Source: Streptomyces canus (GTDB lineage: Bacteria > Actinomycetota > Actinomycetes > Streptomycetales > Streptomycetaceae). Taken from it: a DNA stretch of 64,000 bases. The stretch spans positions 1,426,001 through 1,490,000 of the forward strand of contig NZ_CP107989.1 of the NCBI RefSeq assembly GCF_041435015.1. Reading direction: 5' to 3'. Within the stretch, counting starts at the first letter, position 1. Each line of letters begins with the position of its first letter. The notes beneath the pieces were generated by a model, which saw only the letters and a program-made list of their open reading frames with translations, had not been told where the DNA came from and did no database searches. Made by a program: the position numbers and the translations under genes. Positions 34,623 to 42,866 of the stretch are shown here, piece by piece.

Positions 34623-35758
34623 CTTCGGGCCTGCTCGCGCAGTGCCGCGACGACTCGGTCCTGCTGGGCCTCGGTCATCGTGTGAAACAGCGGCAGGATC
34701 AGCGAGTCGCGGCTGATCCGCTCGGTGACCGGCAGCGGCACGCTCGGGTGGTCCGCGTAGGCCGGTTCGAGGTGCGCGGCCATGATCCCGCGCCGGGCGG
34801 AGACTCCGGCGTCGGAGAGCGCGGCGAGCAGGTCGTCCCGGCCGACCGGGAAGTACTCGGCGAGCAGCACCCAGTAGGACTGGAAGTTGCTCTGCCCGTG
34901 CCCGGGGTCGCGGACGGGGGTGAGGCCGGGGACGTCGCGCAGCAACGCGTCGTAGCGCGCGGCCAGTTCACGGCGGCGGGCGATCATCGCGTCGAGCTTG
35001 CCGAGCTGGACCAGGCCGATCGCGGCCTGCACGTCGGTCATCCGGTAGTTGAAGCCGACTTCCAGGTAGCTTTCCAGCACCGGCTTGTTGCTCGCGTGGC
35101 GTTCCGCCGCCGAGGCGTTCATGCCGTGCTCGCGCAGCCGGCGCAGCCGGACCGCCCACTCGGCGTCGTCGGTGGTGACCATGCCGCCCTCGCCGGTGGT
35201 GACCACCTTGCGGGGGTGGAAGGACCAGGCGGCCAGCAGCGCGCCGTGGCCGACGGGCTTCCCCCCGACGGTCGAGCCGATGGCGCAGGCCGCGTCCTCG
35301 ACCAGCGGCAGGTCCCAGTCGGCGCAGGCGGCGCGCAGGGCGTGCACATCGGCCGGCACGCCGCCCTGGTGGACGGCGAGGACGGCCCTGGTGCGCGGGG
35401 TGCGGACCTGGTCCACGGTGTCCGGCGTCAGGTTGCCGCTGACCGGGTCGACATCGGCGAACACCGGCTCGGCGCCGACGTACCGTACGGCGTTGGCGGT
35501 GGCGATGAACGACAGCGACGGCACCACGACCTCGTCGCCGGGCCCCACCCCGAGAGCGACGAGCGACAGGTGCAGCGCGGTGGTGCAGGAGCTGACCGCG
35601 ACGGCGTGCTCGGCGCCCACCCGCTCGGCGAACGCCTTCTCGAAGGCGGCGACCCGGGGGCCCTGGGCGACCCATCCGGACAGCACCGCGTCGGAGGCGG
35701 CGCGCGCCTCCTCCTCGCCGAGCCAGGGGATCATCACGGGGATGCGGTCGGTGCTCAC
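34619..35758 (-). CDS. DegT-family sugar aminotransferase (PglE-like)
   Basis: The 379-residue PLP enzyme starts at GTG 35758, overlapping the upstream stop. It has WLGEEEARAASDAVLSGW, SSCTTALHLSLVALGVGPGDEVVVPSLSFIATANAV and VEDAACAIGS. SFHPRKVVTTGEGGM carries the PLP lysine (about residue 190), and NYRMTDVQAAIGLVQLGKL completes the set. The HPRK-TTGEGG form and TNAV/TTAL wording match 4-amino sugar transaminases rather than the WbpE type. Confidence 0.85.
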   Translation of the reverse strand: MSTDRIPVMIPWLGEEEARAASDAVLSGWVAQGPRVAAFEKAFAERVGAEHAVAVSSCTTALHLSLVALGVGPGDEVVVPSLSFIATANAVRYVGAEPVFADVDPVSGNLTPDTVDQVRTPRTRAVLAVHQGGVPADVHALRAACADWDLPLVEDAACAIGSTVGGKPVGHGALLAAWSFHPRKVVTTGEGGMVTTDDAEWAVRLRRLREHGMNASAAERHASNKPVLESYLEVGFNYRMTDVQAAIGLVQLGKLDAMIARRRELAARYDALLRDVPGLTPVRDPGHGQSNFQSYWVLLAEYFPVGRDDLLAALSDAGVSARRGIMAAHLEPAYADHPSVPLPVTERISRDSLILPLFHTMTEAQQDRVVAALREQARR

Positions 35759-36741
35759 TTGGCGTCCTCCTGGTCGGCGGAGCGCTCCGCGCGCCACCAC
35801 TGGACCAGGTCCCTGAGCCCCGTGCGCAGGTCGATCTCGGCGGTGAAGCCGAGCCGTTCGGCGGCCTGCGAGGTGTCCGCGAGCCTGCGGACCACCGAGT
35901 TCACCGAGCGGGCGGGCCCGTGCACCGGCTCGAGACCCTCGGCCCCCATCGCCTCCAGCAGGCCGTCGGCGAGTTCGCGCAGCGAGGTCTCGGTGCCGCT
36001 GGCGACGTTGAAGACCTCGTCGGTGACGTCCGACTCTGCGGCCAGCACATTGGCTCTGGCGATGTCGCGGACGTCGACGAAGTCCATGGTCTGCGTGCCG
36101 TCGCCGAGGATGAGCGGCGGCTCGCCCGCCTCGATGCGCTCCATCCAGCGGATGAGCACCTCGGTGTACAGGCCGTGGATGTCCATCCGGGGGCCGTATA
36201 CGTTGAAGTAGCGCAGGGCCACGTAATCGAGCCCGTACATGGCGTGGAAGCTGCGCAGCATCCCCTCGTTGAAGGCCTTCGCCGCGCCGTAGAACGTGTC
36301 GTTGTTGTACGCGTGGTGGCGCTCGGTCGTCGGGAAGACCTCGGCCATGCCGTAGACGGACGCCGAGGAGGAGGCGATCACCTTGCCGACGCCGGCCGCG
36401 GCCGCCGCCTCGAGCACGTTGAAGGTGCCGTCGACCAGGACCTCGTTGGCGAGCCTCGGCTCCTCCGCGCACTGGGTGATGCGGATCGCGGCGAGATGGA
36501 ACACCAGGTCGGCGCCCTCGGTGACCTTCTTCACGGTGTCGATGTCCCGGACGTCACCCTCGACGACCTCGACGACTCCGCTGGGCAGCGCCTGCGCGAG
36601 GTTGGCCCGCCGCCCGCGCACGAAGTTGTCGAGTACGACGACCTCGCGGGCGCCGGCCTCGGCCAGCAGGTCGACCAGGTTGGAGCCGATGGTGCCCGCT
36701 CCCCCGGTGACCAGGATCTTCTTGCCACGTACGCTGCTCAA
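35755..36741 (-). CDS. NAD-dependent nucleotide-sugar epimerase/dehydratase (extended SDR)
   Basis: The 328-residue protein has the Rossmann TGGAGTIGSNLVDLLAEAGA. It also has SSSASVYGM, the catalytic YGAAK (YxxxK) and RYFNVYGPRMDIHGLYTEVLIRWMERI, typical of UDP-glucose 4-epimerase relatives. A TTG start at 36741, 8 bp after AGAGGG, is preferred; ATG 36768 is the alternative. It precedes the aminotransferase in the operon. Confidence 0.83.
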   Translation of the reverse strand: MSSVRGKKILVTGGAGTIGSNLVDLLAEAGAREVVVLDNFVRGRRANLAQALPSGVVEVVEGDVRDIDTVKKVTEGADLVFHLAAIRITQCAEEPRLANEVLVDGTFNVLEAAAAAGVGKVIASSSASVYGMAEVFPTTERHHAYNNDTFYGAAKAFNEGMLRSFHAMYGLDYVALRYFNVYGPRMDIHGLYTEVLIRWMERIEAGEPPLILGDGTQTMDFVDVRDIARANVLAAESDVTDEVFNVASGTETSLRELADGLLEAMGAEGLEPVHGPARSVNSVVRRLADTSQAAERLGFTAEIDLRTGLRDLVQWWRAERSADQEDAK

Positions 36742-36785
36742 CTGCTGTGCCCTCTCAGGGAATTGCATCGCTTGTTGGATGTCGC

Positions 36786-37841
36786 TCAACGACCGGCGCG
36801 CAGGCCGACGACCGCGCCCTTGAACTCCAGGCTCCGCGAGGCCGCCTCGAGGATGTCCAGCACCCTGAGGCCCGCCCGGCCGTCGGTCAGCGGCGCGCGG
36901 CCTGTCCTGATCGCGTCGGCGAACTCGTCGACCATGCTGCGCAGCGCTTCCTTCTCGCCGATCGCGGGCGCGACCATGTCTCCGGAGCGGTACGAGATGA
37001 GCATGTCCCTGCGCTCGTCCGCGCCGATCTCCTGCGGTGCGGCCATGTCCACGCCCCGGTCGTAGACGGACACCCGCTGGAGGGGGTTGAGGTCGTCCCA
37101 GAGCAGGGTGCGCTTGGAGCCGCCCACCATGGTGGTCCGCACCTTGGTCGGTGACAGCCAGTTGACGTGTACGTGGGCGATGGCCCCGGTGCTGAGTGTG
37201 AGCGTCAGATAGGCGATACAGGCCTGTCCGGCGCCGATCGGGTCGGCACCGTGGGCGGCGACGGCGACCGGCTCGACGCCCTCGGGGAGGATGAAGTCCA
37301 GGATCGACAGGTCGTGCGGGGCGAGGTCCCACAGGACGTCGATGTCCTTCTGGACCAGCCCCAGGTTGATGCGGACCGAGTCGACGAAGTGGACCTCACC
37401 GAGTTCACCGGAGTGGACCAGGTCCCTGATGCGGCCCACGGCGGGGGTGTAGCAGTAGGTGTGGTCGCACATCAGGGTGAGCCCGCGTTCCTCCGCCTCG
37501 GCCACCAGACGCATCCCGTCGGCGTACGTCGCCGCGAGCGGCTTCTCCACCAGGACGTGTTTGCCGGCGCGCAGGGCGGCCAGGGCGATGTCGAGGTGGG
37601 TTCCGGCGGGCGTGGCCACGGCTATGGCGGCCACCTCGGGATCGGCGAGTACGGCCGCGTAGTCCGCGGTGGCCTCGACGGTCGAGTAGCCGCCGAGAAC
37701 CCGGCGGGCACGGTCCACGTCGAGGTCGCACAGATAGCGCAGCCGGAACTGCTCGCCGGCCTGGAAGTTGCGGACGAGGTTGGGGCCCCAGTAGCCGGCC
37801 CCGACGACCGCGACTCCCAACGGCTCACTGGTCTGCGTCAC
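36786..37841 (-). CDS. Gfo/Idh/MocA-family oxidoreductase (WbpB/WlbA-like)
   Basis: The 351-residue NAD(P)-dependent enzyme has GVAVVGAGYWGPNLVRNF, HVLVEKPLAATYADGMRLVAEAEERG (the EKP motif), and LAPHDLSILDFI. INLGLVQKDIDVLWDLAPHD is typical of the group that oxidises C3 of UDP-GlcNAc uronate. GTG 37841 behind GGAAGAGGAA is preferred; ATG 37865 overlapping the upstream stop is possible. It is second in the minus-strand operon and fits the WbpB step. Confidence 0.82.
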   Translation of the reverse strand: MTQTSEPLGVAVVGAGYWGPNLVRNFQAGEQFRLRYLCDLDVDRARRVLGGYSTVEATADYAAVLADPEVAAIAVATPAGTHLDIALAALRAGKHVLVEKPLAATYADGMRLVAEAEERGLTLMCDHTYCYTPAVGRIRDLVHSGELGEVHFVDSVRINLGLVQKDIDVLWDLAPHDLSILDFILPEGVEPVAVAAHGADPIGAGQACIAYLTLTLSTGAIAHVHVNWLSPTKVRTTMVGGSKRTLLWDDLNPLQRVSVYDRGVDMAAPQEIGADERRDMLISYRSGDMVAPAIGEKEALRSMVDEFADAIRTGRAPLTDGRAGLRVLDILEAASRSLEFKGAVVGLRAGR

Positions 37842-37864
37842 TTGGTTCCTCTTCCTTCGGTCCA

Positions 37865-39304
37865 TCAGTAGGCCCCCGTTCCGCGCACCACCGCTGTCGT
37901 GGTGCGCGCCAGGATGGACAGGTCGAGGCTGGTCGACCAGTTGTCCACATATGCGAGATCGAGCCGGACCGCTTCCTCCCAGGGCAGGTCCGAGCGGCCG
38001 CTGACCTGCCACAGCCCGGTGAGGCCGGGCTTCACGAGCAGTCGGCGCCTGACCTCCGCCGGATACCCGTCCACCTCCTCGGGCAGCGGCGGGCGCGGGC
38101 CGACGAGTGACATGTCGCCCCTGACCACGTTGATCAGCTGCGGCAGTTCGTCGAGCGAGCTGCGGCGCAGAAAGGATCCGACCCGCGTGATCCGGGGGTC
38201 CCCCTTCACCTTGAACAGCAGACCGTCGCTGTTCTGGTTGAGGTGTTCCAGCTCCTCGCGCAGCGCCTCCGAATCGGGGCGCATGGTACGGAACTTGAAC
38301 ATGGTGAAGTGGTCGCCGTACCGGCCCACCCGCTGCTGCCGGAAGAGTGCCGGCCCGGTGCTGTCCAGGCGGACGATCAGGGCGAGCACCAGCATGGGCA
38401 GGGCGAGCAGGAGCAGGAGCGCCGCCGCGAAGGAACGATCCAGCAGTTCCTTCGGCAGCCGCGAGGTCCTGGAGAGGTTCGGCGCCTGGATACGTACCAG
38501 CGGCACCCCGTTGGTGGGCCGTACCGCGAGCCGGGCGGTGGACACGTCGGCCAGGACGGGGGCCAGCAGGAAGTCGACGCCCCGCGCGGCCGCCGTCCAG
38601 GACATCCGGCGCAGGACGGAGGCATCGAACTCGGGCGCGGGCAGCACCACCACGGTGCCGATGCCCATGGCCCGGATGACGTCGTCCATGGTGTCCACGC
38701 CACCGAGGACGGGGATCCCCAACTTGCGGACCTCCGTGGCGTTTCCGGGGTCGCTCAGACACACGCCGGCGGCCCGGAGTTCCTGGACACCGTCGCGCCG
38801 CAGCACGGCGACCAGCTCCGCGACGCCGCGCGCCGGACCGACCAGGAGCGTCGCGCTCCGGCCCCGGTTCCTGGCCCATCGCCGGTGCAGCCGGCGACGG
38901 AGCGCGTACCGGGCCGGCAGGGCGATGGCAGCCGCCGGCACCGCAGCCATGATCATGTCATGAAGGAGGCCCGCATCGTGGGTGAACGACCAGTGCGCGA
39001 TCGCGGCGAGGGCCGGCAGTGCCACGGCTCCGCGGAGCACCCGTCGGTACTCCTCGGTCCCCAGCCCCAGGGCGCTGCGGTCGTAGGTGCGGTGCGCGAC
39101 CATGGCCACGATCCACGTCGGAGGCAGCACCAGGGCCACCGCCCAGCGACCGTACGCCGCATGGATCACGAAGGCCGCGGCAACAGCGGCGAGGCTGTCC
39201 GCGACCAGCAGGACGATCCGGTACTTCTGTTCCCAAGGTCTTCGGCGACCTTGTGGACTGCTGTGTTCCACAAGCTGTTGCTCATGCGTGACCTCAATGG
39301 TCAT
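37865..39304 (-). CDS. Polyprenyl-phosphate glycosylphosphotransferase (initiating enzyme)
   Basis: The 479-residue enzyme has an N-terminal group of four to five membrane helices, then a CoA-binding-like region, then the WbaP/GumD sugar-transferase domain. Domain landmarks are FAAALLLLLALPMLVLALIVRLDSTG, GRYGDHFTMFKFRTM, RITRVGSFLRRSSLDELPQLINVVRGDMSLVGPRP and KPGLTGLWQVSGRSDLPWEEAVRLDLAYVDNW. It would attach the first sugar-1-phosphate to undecaprenyl phosphate. It is the first gene of the minus-strand operon ending at 28026. Confidence 0.9.
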   Translation of the reverse strand: MTIEVTHEQQLVEHSSPQGRRRPWEQKYRIVLLVADSLAAVAAAFVIHAAYGRWAVALVLPPTWIVAMVAHRTYDRSALGLGTEEYRRVLRGAVALPALAAIAHWSFTHDAGLLHDMIMAAVPAAAIALPARYALRRRLHRRWARNRGRSATLLVGPARGVAELVAVLRRDGVQELRAAGVCLSDPGNATEVRKLGIPVLGGVDTMDDVIRAMGIGTVVVLPAPEFDASVLRRMSWTAAARGVDFLLAPVLADVSTARLAVRPTNGVPLVRIQAPNLSRTSRLPKELLDRSFAAALLLLLALPMLVLALIVRLDSTGPALFRQQRVGRYGDHFTMFKFRTMRPDSEALREELEHLNQNSDGLLFKVKGDPRITRVGSFLRRSSLDELPQLINVVRGDMSLVGPRPPLPEEVDGYPAEVRRRLLVKPGLTGLWQVSGRSDLPWEEAVRLDLAYVDNWSTSLDLSILARTTTAVVRGTGAY

Positions 39305-39552
39305 GCGCCCCCCACACGTGCACGGTTACCCCTGACCGAACGCCGATGCGCCCCCAGCACATCGGCGGGTGAAAACAAAAGAAGCCTCAGCGGTTCCCCA
39401 ACCGCCTCATGTCCCCATACATGTCGGCTCGGGTCTCATGTTCCCCACCCAAACCGGTTCGGCGGCCCTCAATCTAGACCACCGAACGCAGTCACGGGAA
39501 CAGTTGGACGAAACACACATCGCATTAGTGACATCGACTGCATACTGCCCAC

Positions 39553-40404
39553 GTGACGAGCATCGTGATCCCGGCCCACAACGAGGCGCAAGTCATCGGC
39601 CGGCTCCTCGATTCACTTCTGGCCGAATCCCCGGAGGACGAGACAGACATCGTGGTCGTGTGCAATGGCTGTACGGACGACACCGCGCATATCGCGGCCG
39701 CTCGCGGTCCACGCGTGCGGGTGGTCGAGATCCCCGTGCCGTCCAAGCACGCCGCTCTGCGCGCGGGCGACGACCACGCGCGCGGCTTCCCGCGCCTGTA
39801 TGTGGACGCCGACGTCGTGATCGGGAGCGCCGACGTACGGGCACTGACCGCGCCTCTGGACGACGACGCCTCGGGCATCCTCGCCACCGCGCCCGAACGG
39901 CGCATTCCGCTGGCCTCCTGTGCCTGGCGGGTGCGCGCCTACTACCGGGTCTGGCAGCGGCTGCCCGCCGTACGCGAGGGGCTCTTCGGCCGGGGCGTCA
40001 TCGCGGTCTCCAAGGCCGGGCACGTCCGGCTCGCCGCGCTGCCGCCGCTGATGGCCGACGACCTGGCCGCGTCCCTGGCCTTCGCGCCGGAGGAACGGCT
40101 CGTGGTGGACGCCGCCCAGGTCGTGGTCCAACCGCCTCGAACATGGCCGGATCTGATCAAGCGGCGGATCCGGGCGGCGGTGTCCACCGCCCAGGTCGAA
40201 CAACATCATCAGGGCCCGGAAGAGGCTTCGGCGCGTACGAGCAAGGCGGATCTGATCGCCCTGGTCCGCGGCGAGCCGAGGCTGATCACGGGTGTCGTAG
40301 TCTTCGTCGCGGCGGCGCTTGTCGCCCGGCGCGGGGCCGCGAAGGCCATCCGGGCACAGGACTTCGGCACCTGGCTGCGGGACGAGAGCAGCCGACAGAA
40401 CTGA
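39553..40404 (+). CDS. Family 2 glycosyltransferase
   Basis: The 283-residue GT2 protein begins SIVIPAHNEAQVIGRLLDSLL. It continues DIVVVCNGCTDDTAHIAAARGPRV and carries RLYVDADVVIGS as the DxD region. A hydrophobic segment near the C-terminus (LITGVVVFVAAALVARRGAA) suggests membrane anchoring. GTG 39553 is the only start in the region and lacks a Shine-Dalgarno, so a leaderless mRNA is possible. It faces the glycosylphosphotransferase gene across a 248-bp divergent gap. Confidence 0.8.
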   Translation: MTSIVIPAHNEAQVIGRLLDSLLAESPEDETDIVVVCNGCTDDTAHIAAARGPRVRVVEIPVPSKHAALRAGDDHARGFPRLYVDADVVIGSADVRALTAPLDDDASGILATAPERRIPLASCAWRVRAYYRVWQRLPAVREGLFGRGVIAVSKAGHVRLAALPPLMADDLAASLAFAPEERLVVDAAQVVVQPPRTWPDLIKRRIRAAVSTAQVEQHHQGPEEASARTSKADLIALVRGEPRLITGVVVFVAAALVARRGAAKAIRAQDFGTWLRDESSRQN

Positions 40405-40431
40405 AGCGCACCAGATCCGGAGTTCCCGATC

Positions 40432-41775
40432 ATGTACCTCACCGACCGCACCGCGCCCGCGGGGGCGGGCACCGACCGGGGCCGAAGACGCGGCCCACGT
40501 CCCGGGGTCGCCCCGGTCGTGCTCGTGCTGGGCACGGTCAGCCTGATCACCGACATCTCCTCGGAGATGGTCACCGCCGTCCTGCCGCTGTACCTGGTCA
40601 CCACGCTCGGCTTCAGCCCGCTGGCCTTCGGCACCCTCGACGGTGTCTACAACGGCGTCGGCGCACTGGTCCAACTGACCGGCGGCCACCTCGCCGACCG
40701 CATCCGCAACCACAAACTGCTCGCCGGACTCGGCTACGGTCTGTCCGCGCTGTGCAAACCGCTGCTCCTGCTCGTGAGCAGCATCGGCGCGCTCGGCACG
40801 GTCCTCGCCCTGGACCGCACCGGCAAGGGCCTGCGCACCGCCCCGCGCGACGCGATGATCTCCCTGTCCACACCGTCCGGGAAACAGGGCCGGGCCTTCG
40901 GCGTGCACCGGGCGATGGACACCACCGGAGCGATGCTCGGCCCCCTCGCCGCCTTCCTCATCCTGAGCGCGGCGGCCGACGGCTACGACGCGGTGTTCGG
41001 CGTGAGCGCGTGCGTGGCGGTGCTCGGGGTGGTCGTCCTGGTGCTGTTCGTGCCGGGGAGGAGACGTGCTGCGCGAGCGGATCGGGCAAGTGAGGCGGAG
41101 GGCCGGCAGCCTGGTGTGGTTCGCGAGGCGGGTGCGGCGGACACCGGGGTGCCGGAAGCCGGTGCCGCCGACGGCAAGCCTCCCGTGCGTATCCGCGAAG
41201 CGTTCGCGCTCCTGCGCCTGCCCCGCCTGCGAGCACTCGCCGGCTGTGCCGCGCTGCTCGGCCTGACCACCGTCAGCGACGCCTTCGTCTACCTGCTCCT
41301 GCAGCGGCGCGCCGGCATCGGCGAACAGTGGTTCACGCTCCTGCCGCTGGGCACCGCACTGGTGTTCCTGCTGCTGGCCGTGCCCCTCGGCGCGCTGGCC
41401 GACCGGGTCGGACGGCACACCGTGTTCCTCTCCGGGCACGGGGCACTGCTCACCGGTTACGCCCTCCTCCTGTGGGCCCCTGCCACCCCGGCCCTCCCCT
41501 TCCTCGTGCTCGCCCTGCACGGCGTCTTCTACGCGGCCACCGACGGCGTGCTCCCGGCCGCCCTCGCGGACATCGTGCCCGAGGAACTGCGGGCCAGCGG
41601 TCTCGCCATCGTCGGCACCAGCCAGGCGCTGGCCCGGTTCTGCTGCTCGCTGGCCTTCGGCGCGGCCTGGACGGTGTGGGGGGACGGCCCGGCGCTGGCC
41701 GCGTCGGCGGTCGGCCTGCTGTGCTGCGCGGCCGTCGCGGGCAGGGTGCTGCGGCCGGCGGACGGCAACCGATGA
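40432..41775 (+). CDS. MFS transporter
   Basis: The 447-residue protein has about 12 membrane helices. DRTGKGLRTAPRDAMISL, the conserved loop of one MFS subfamily, lies near residue 140. A second hallmark, ADRVGRHTVFLSGHGALL, sits in the C-terminal half. A charged central loop (RRRAARADRASEAEGRQ) separates the halves. It may export a saccharide or an unrelated compound. It follows a GT gene and precedes a beta-propeller protein. Confidence 0.85.
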   Translation: MYLTDRTAPAGAGTDRGRRRGPRPGVAPVVLVLGTVSLITDISSEMVTAVLPLYLVTTLGFSPLAFGTLDGVYNGVGALVQLTGGHLADRIRNHKLLAGLGYGLSALCKPLLLLVSSIGALGTVLALDRTGKGLRTAPRDAMISLSTPSGKQGRAFGVHRAMDTTGAMLGPLAAFLILSAAADGYDAVFGVSACVAVLGVVVLVLFVPGRRRAARADRASEAEGRQPGVVREAGAADTGVPEAGAADGKPPVRIREAFALLRLPRLRALAGCAALLGLTTVSDAFVYLLLQRRAGIGEQWFTLLPLGTALVFLLLAVPLGALADRVGRHTVFLSGHGALLTGYALLLWAPATPALPFLVLALHGVFYAATDGVLPAALADIVPEELRASGLAIVGTSQALARFCCSLAFGAAWTVWGDGPALAASAVGLLCCAAVAGRVLRPADGNR

Positions 41776-41833
41776 CCACGACAGCCCCGAGGGCGCGCGG
41801 GTCCCGATGATCACCACAGCCACGAGGAACCAC

Positions 41834-42856
41834 ATGACACCGATACGCCGCCGCCTGCTCGTTCTGGTCACGGCGGTCGTGCTGCTCGCGGGCGTGGGCA
41901 CCGGGATGGTGCTGCACGCCGCCGACCGCGCCGACCGGGCGAACCGGCCGCAGTCGGGCGGCCCCGCCGTCAGCACGGGCCGGCTGACGCTCGACCAGAA
42001 GAACCGCCTGACGTTCATCAACGCGGCCGCCGGCCCGCACCGCACCGCCGTCGCCTCGGTCCCCTCCGCGGATCCGAAGGGCGGTCGGACCGCCTCCGAC
42101 CTCAAGTGCGCGCGCTTCTACGCGGCGGCCGGCACCGGTATCTGCCTCCAGTCCAACCCCGGTGTCCTCAAGCAGAGCAACCGCGCGCTGCTCCTGGACG
42201 CCGACCTGCGCACCCGGCACACCTACGCCCTCGCGGGCACCCCCAGCCGGGCCCGGGTCTCCCCCAGCGGCCGCTTCGTCGCCTGGACGGTCTTCGTCTC
42301 CGGCGAGTCCTACTCGTCGGCCTTCTTCTCCACCCGGACCTCGGTCCTGGACACCCGCACCATGAAGCTGACGCCCAGTCTGGAGACGTTCTCCATCGTC
42401 CTGGACGGCACGTCGTACCGGGCCTCGGACGTCAACTTCTGGGGCGTCACCTTCGCTTCGGACGACGACACGTTCTACGCCACCCTCAACACCGCCAACA
42501 AGACCTATCTGGTGCGGGGTTCACTCTCCCGCAGGACGGTGACCACGCTGGCCGAGAACGTGGAGTGCCCCTCGCTCTCCCCCGACGGAACCCGAGTGGC
42601 CTTCAAGAAGCGGGTGTTGTCCCGTACCGACCTGTGGCACGAGTACGTTCTCGACCTGCGCACCCTCAAGGAGACCGCGCTCGCCGAACGCCACAGCGTC
42701 GACGACCAGGCCACCTGGCTCGACAACAGGACCGTCGCCTACGCCCTGCCCACCGACGGCAAGGTCGGCAGCAGCGACCTGTGGAGCGTGCCGGCCGACG
42801 GCACGGGCATACCCCGCCTGTTGATCTCGGGTGCGTCCTCCCCGGCACCCCTGTGA
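41834..42856 (+). CDS. Membrane-anchored TolB/WD40-like beta-propeller protein
   Basis: The 340-residue protein has one N-terminal membrane segment (RRRLLVLVTAVVLLAGVGTGMVL) and then extracellular beta-propeller-like blades. Examples are RARVSPSGRFVAWTVF, ENVECPSLSPDGTRVAF and HSVDDQATWLDNRTVAYAL. ATG 41834 behind GAGG is preferred over ATG 41807. Its function is unknown; such propellers bind protein or sugar partners. Confidence 0.7.
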   Translation: MTPIRRRLLVLVTAVVLLAGVGTGMVLHAADRADRANRPQSGGPAVSTGRLTLDQKNRLTFINAAAGPHRTAVASVPSADPKGGRTASDLKCARFYAAAGTGICLQSNPGVLKQSNRALLLDADLRTRHTYALAGTPSRARVSPSGRFVAWTVFVSGESYSSAFFSTRTSVLDTRTMKLTPSLETFSIVLDGTSYRASDVNFWGVTFASDDDTFYATLNTANKTYLVRGSLSRRTVTTLAENVECPSLSPDGTRVAFKKRVLSRTDLWHEYVLDLRTLKETALAERHSVDDQATWLDNRTVAYALPTDGKVGSSDLWSVPADGTGIPRLLISGASSPAPL

Positions 42857-42866
42857 ACCACCCCGT

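Noticed and set aside
39305..39552. Promoter boxes in the divergent gap between the glycosylphosphotransferase and GT genes
   Set aside because: The region is AT-richer, and CATACT at 39541-39546 could be a -10 box, but no matching -35 at 17-18 bp was found, so no promoter is annotated.
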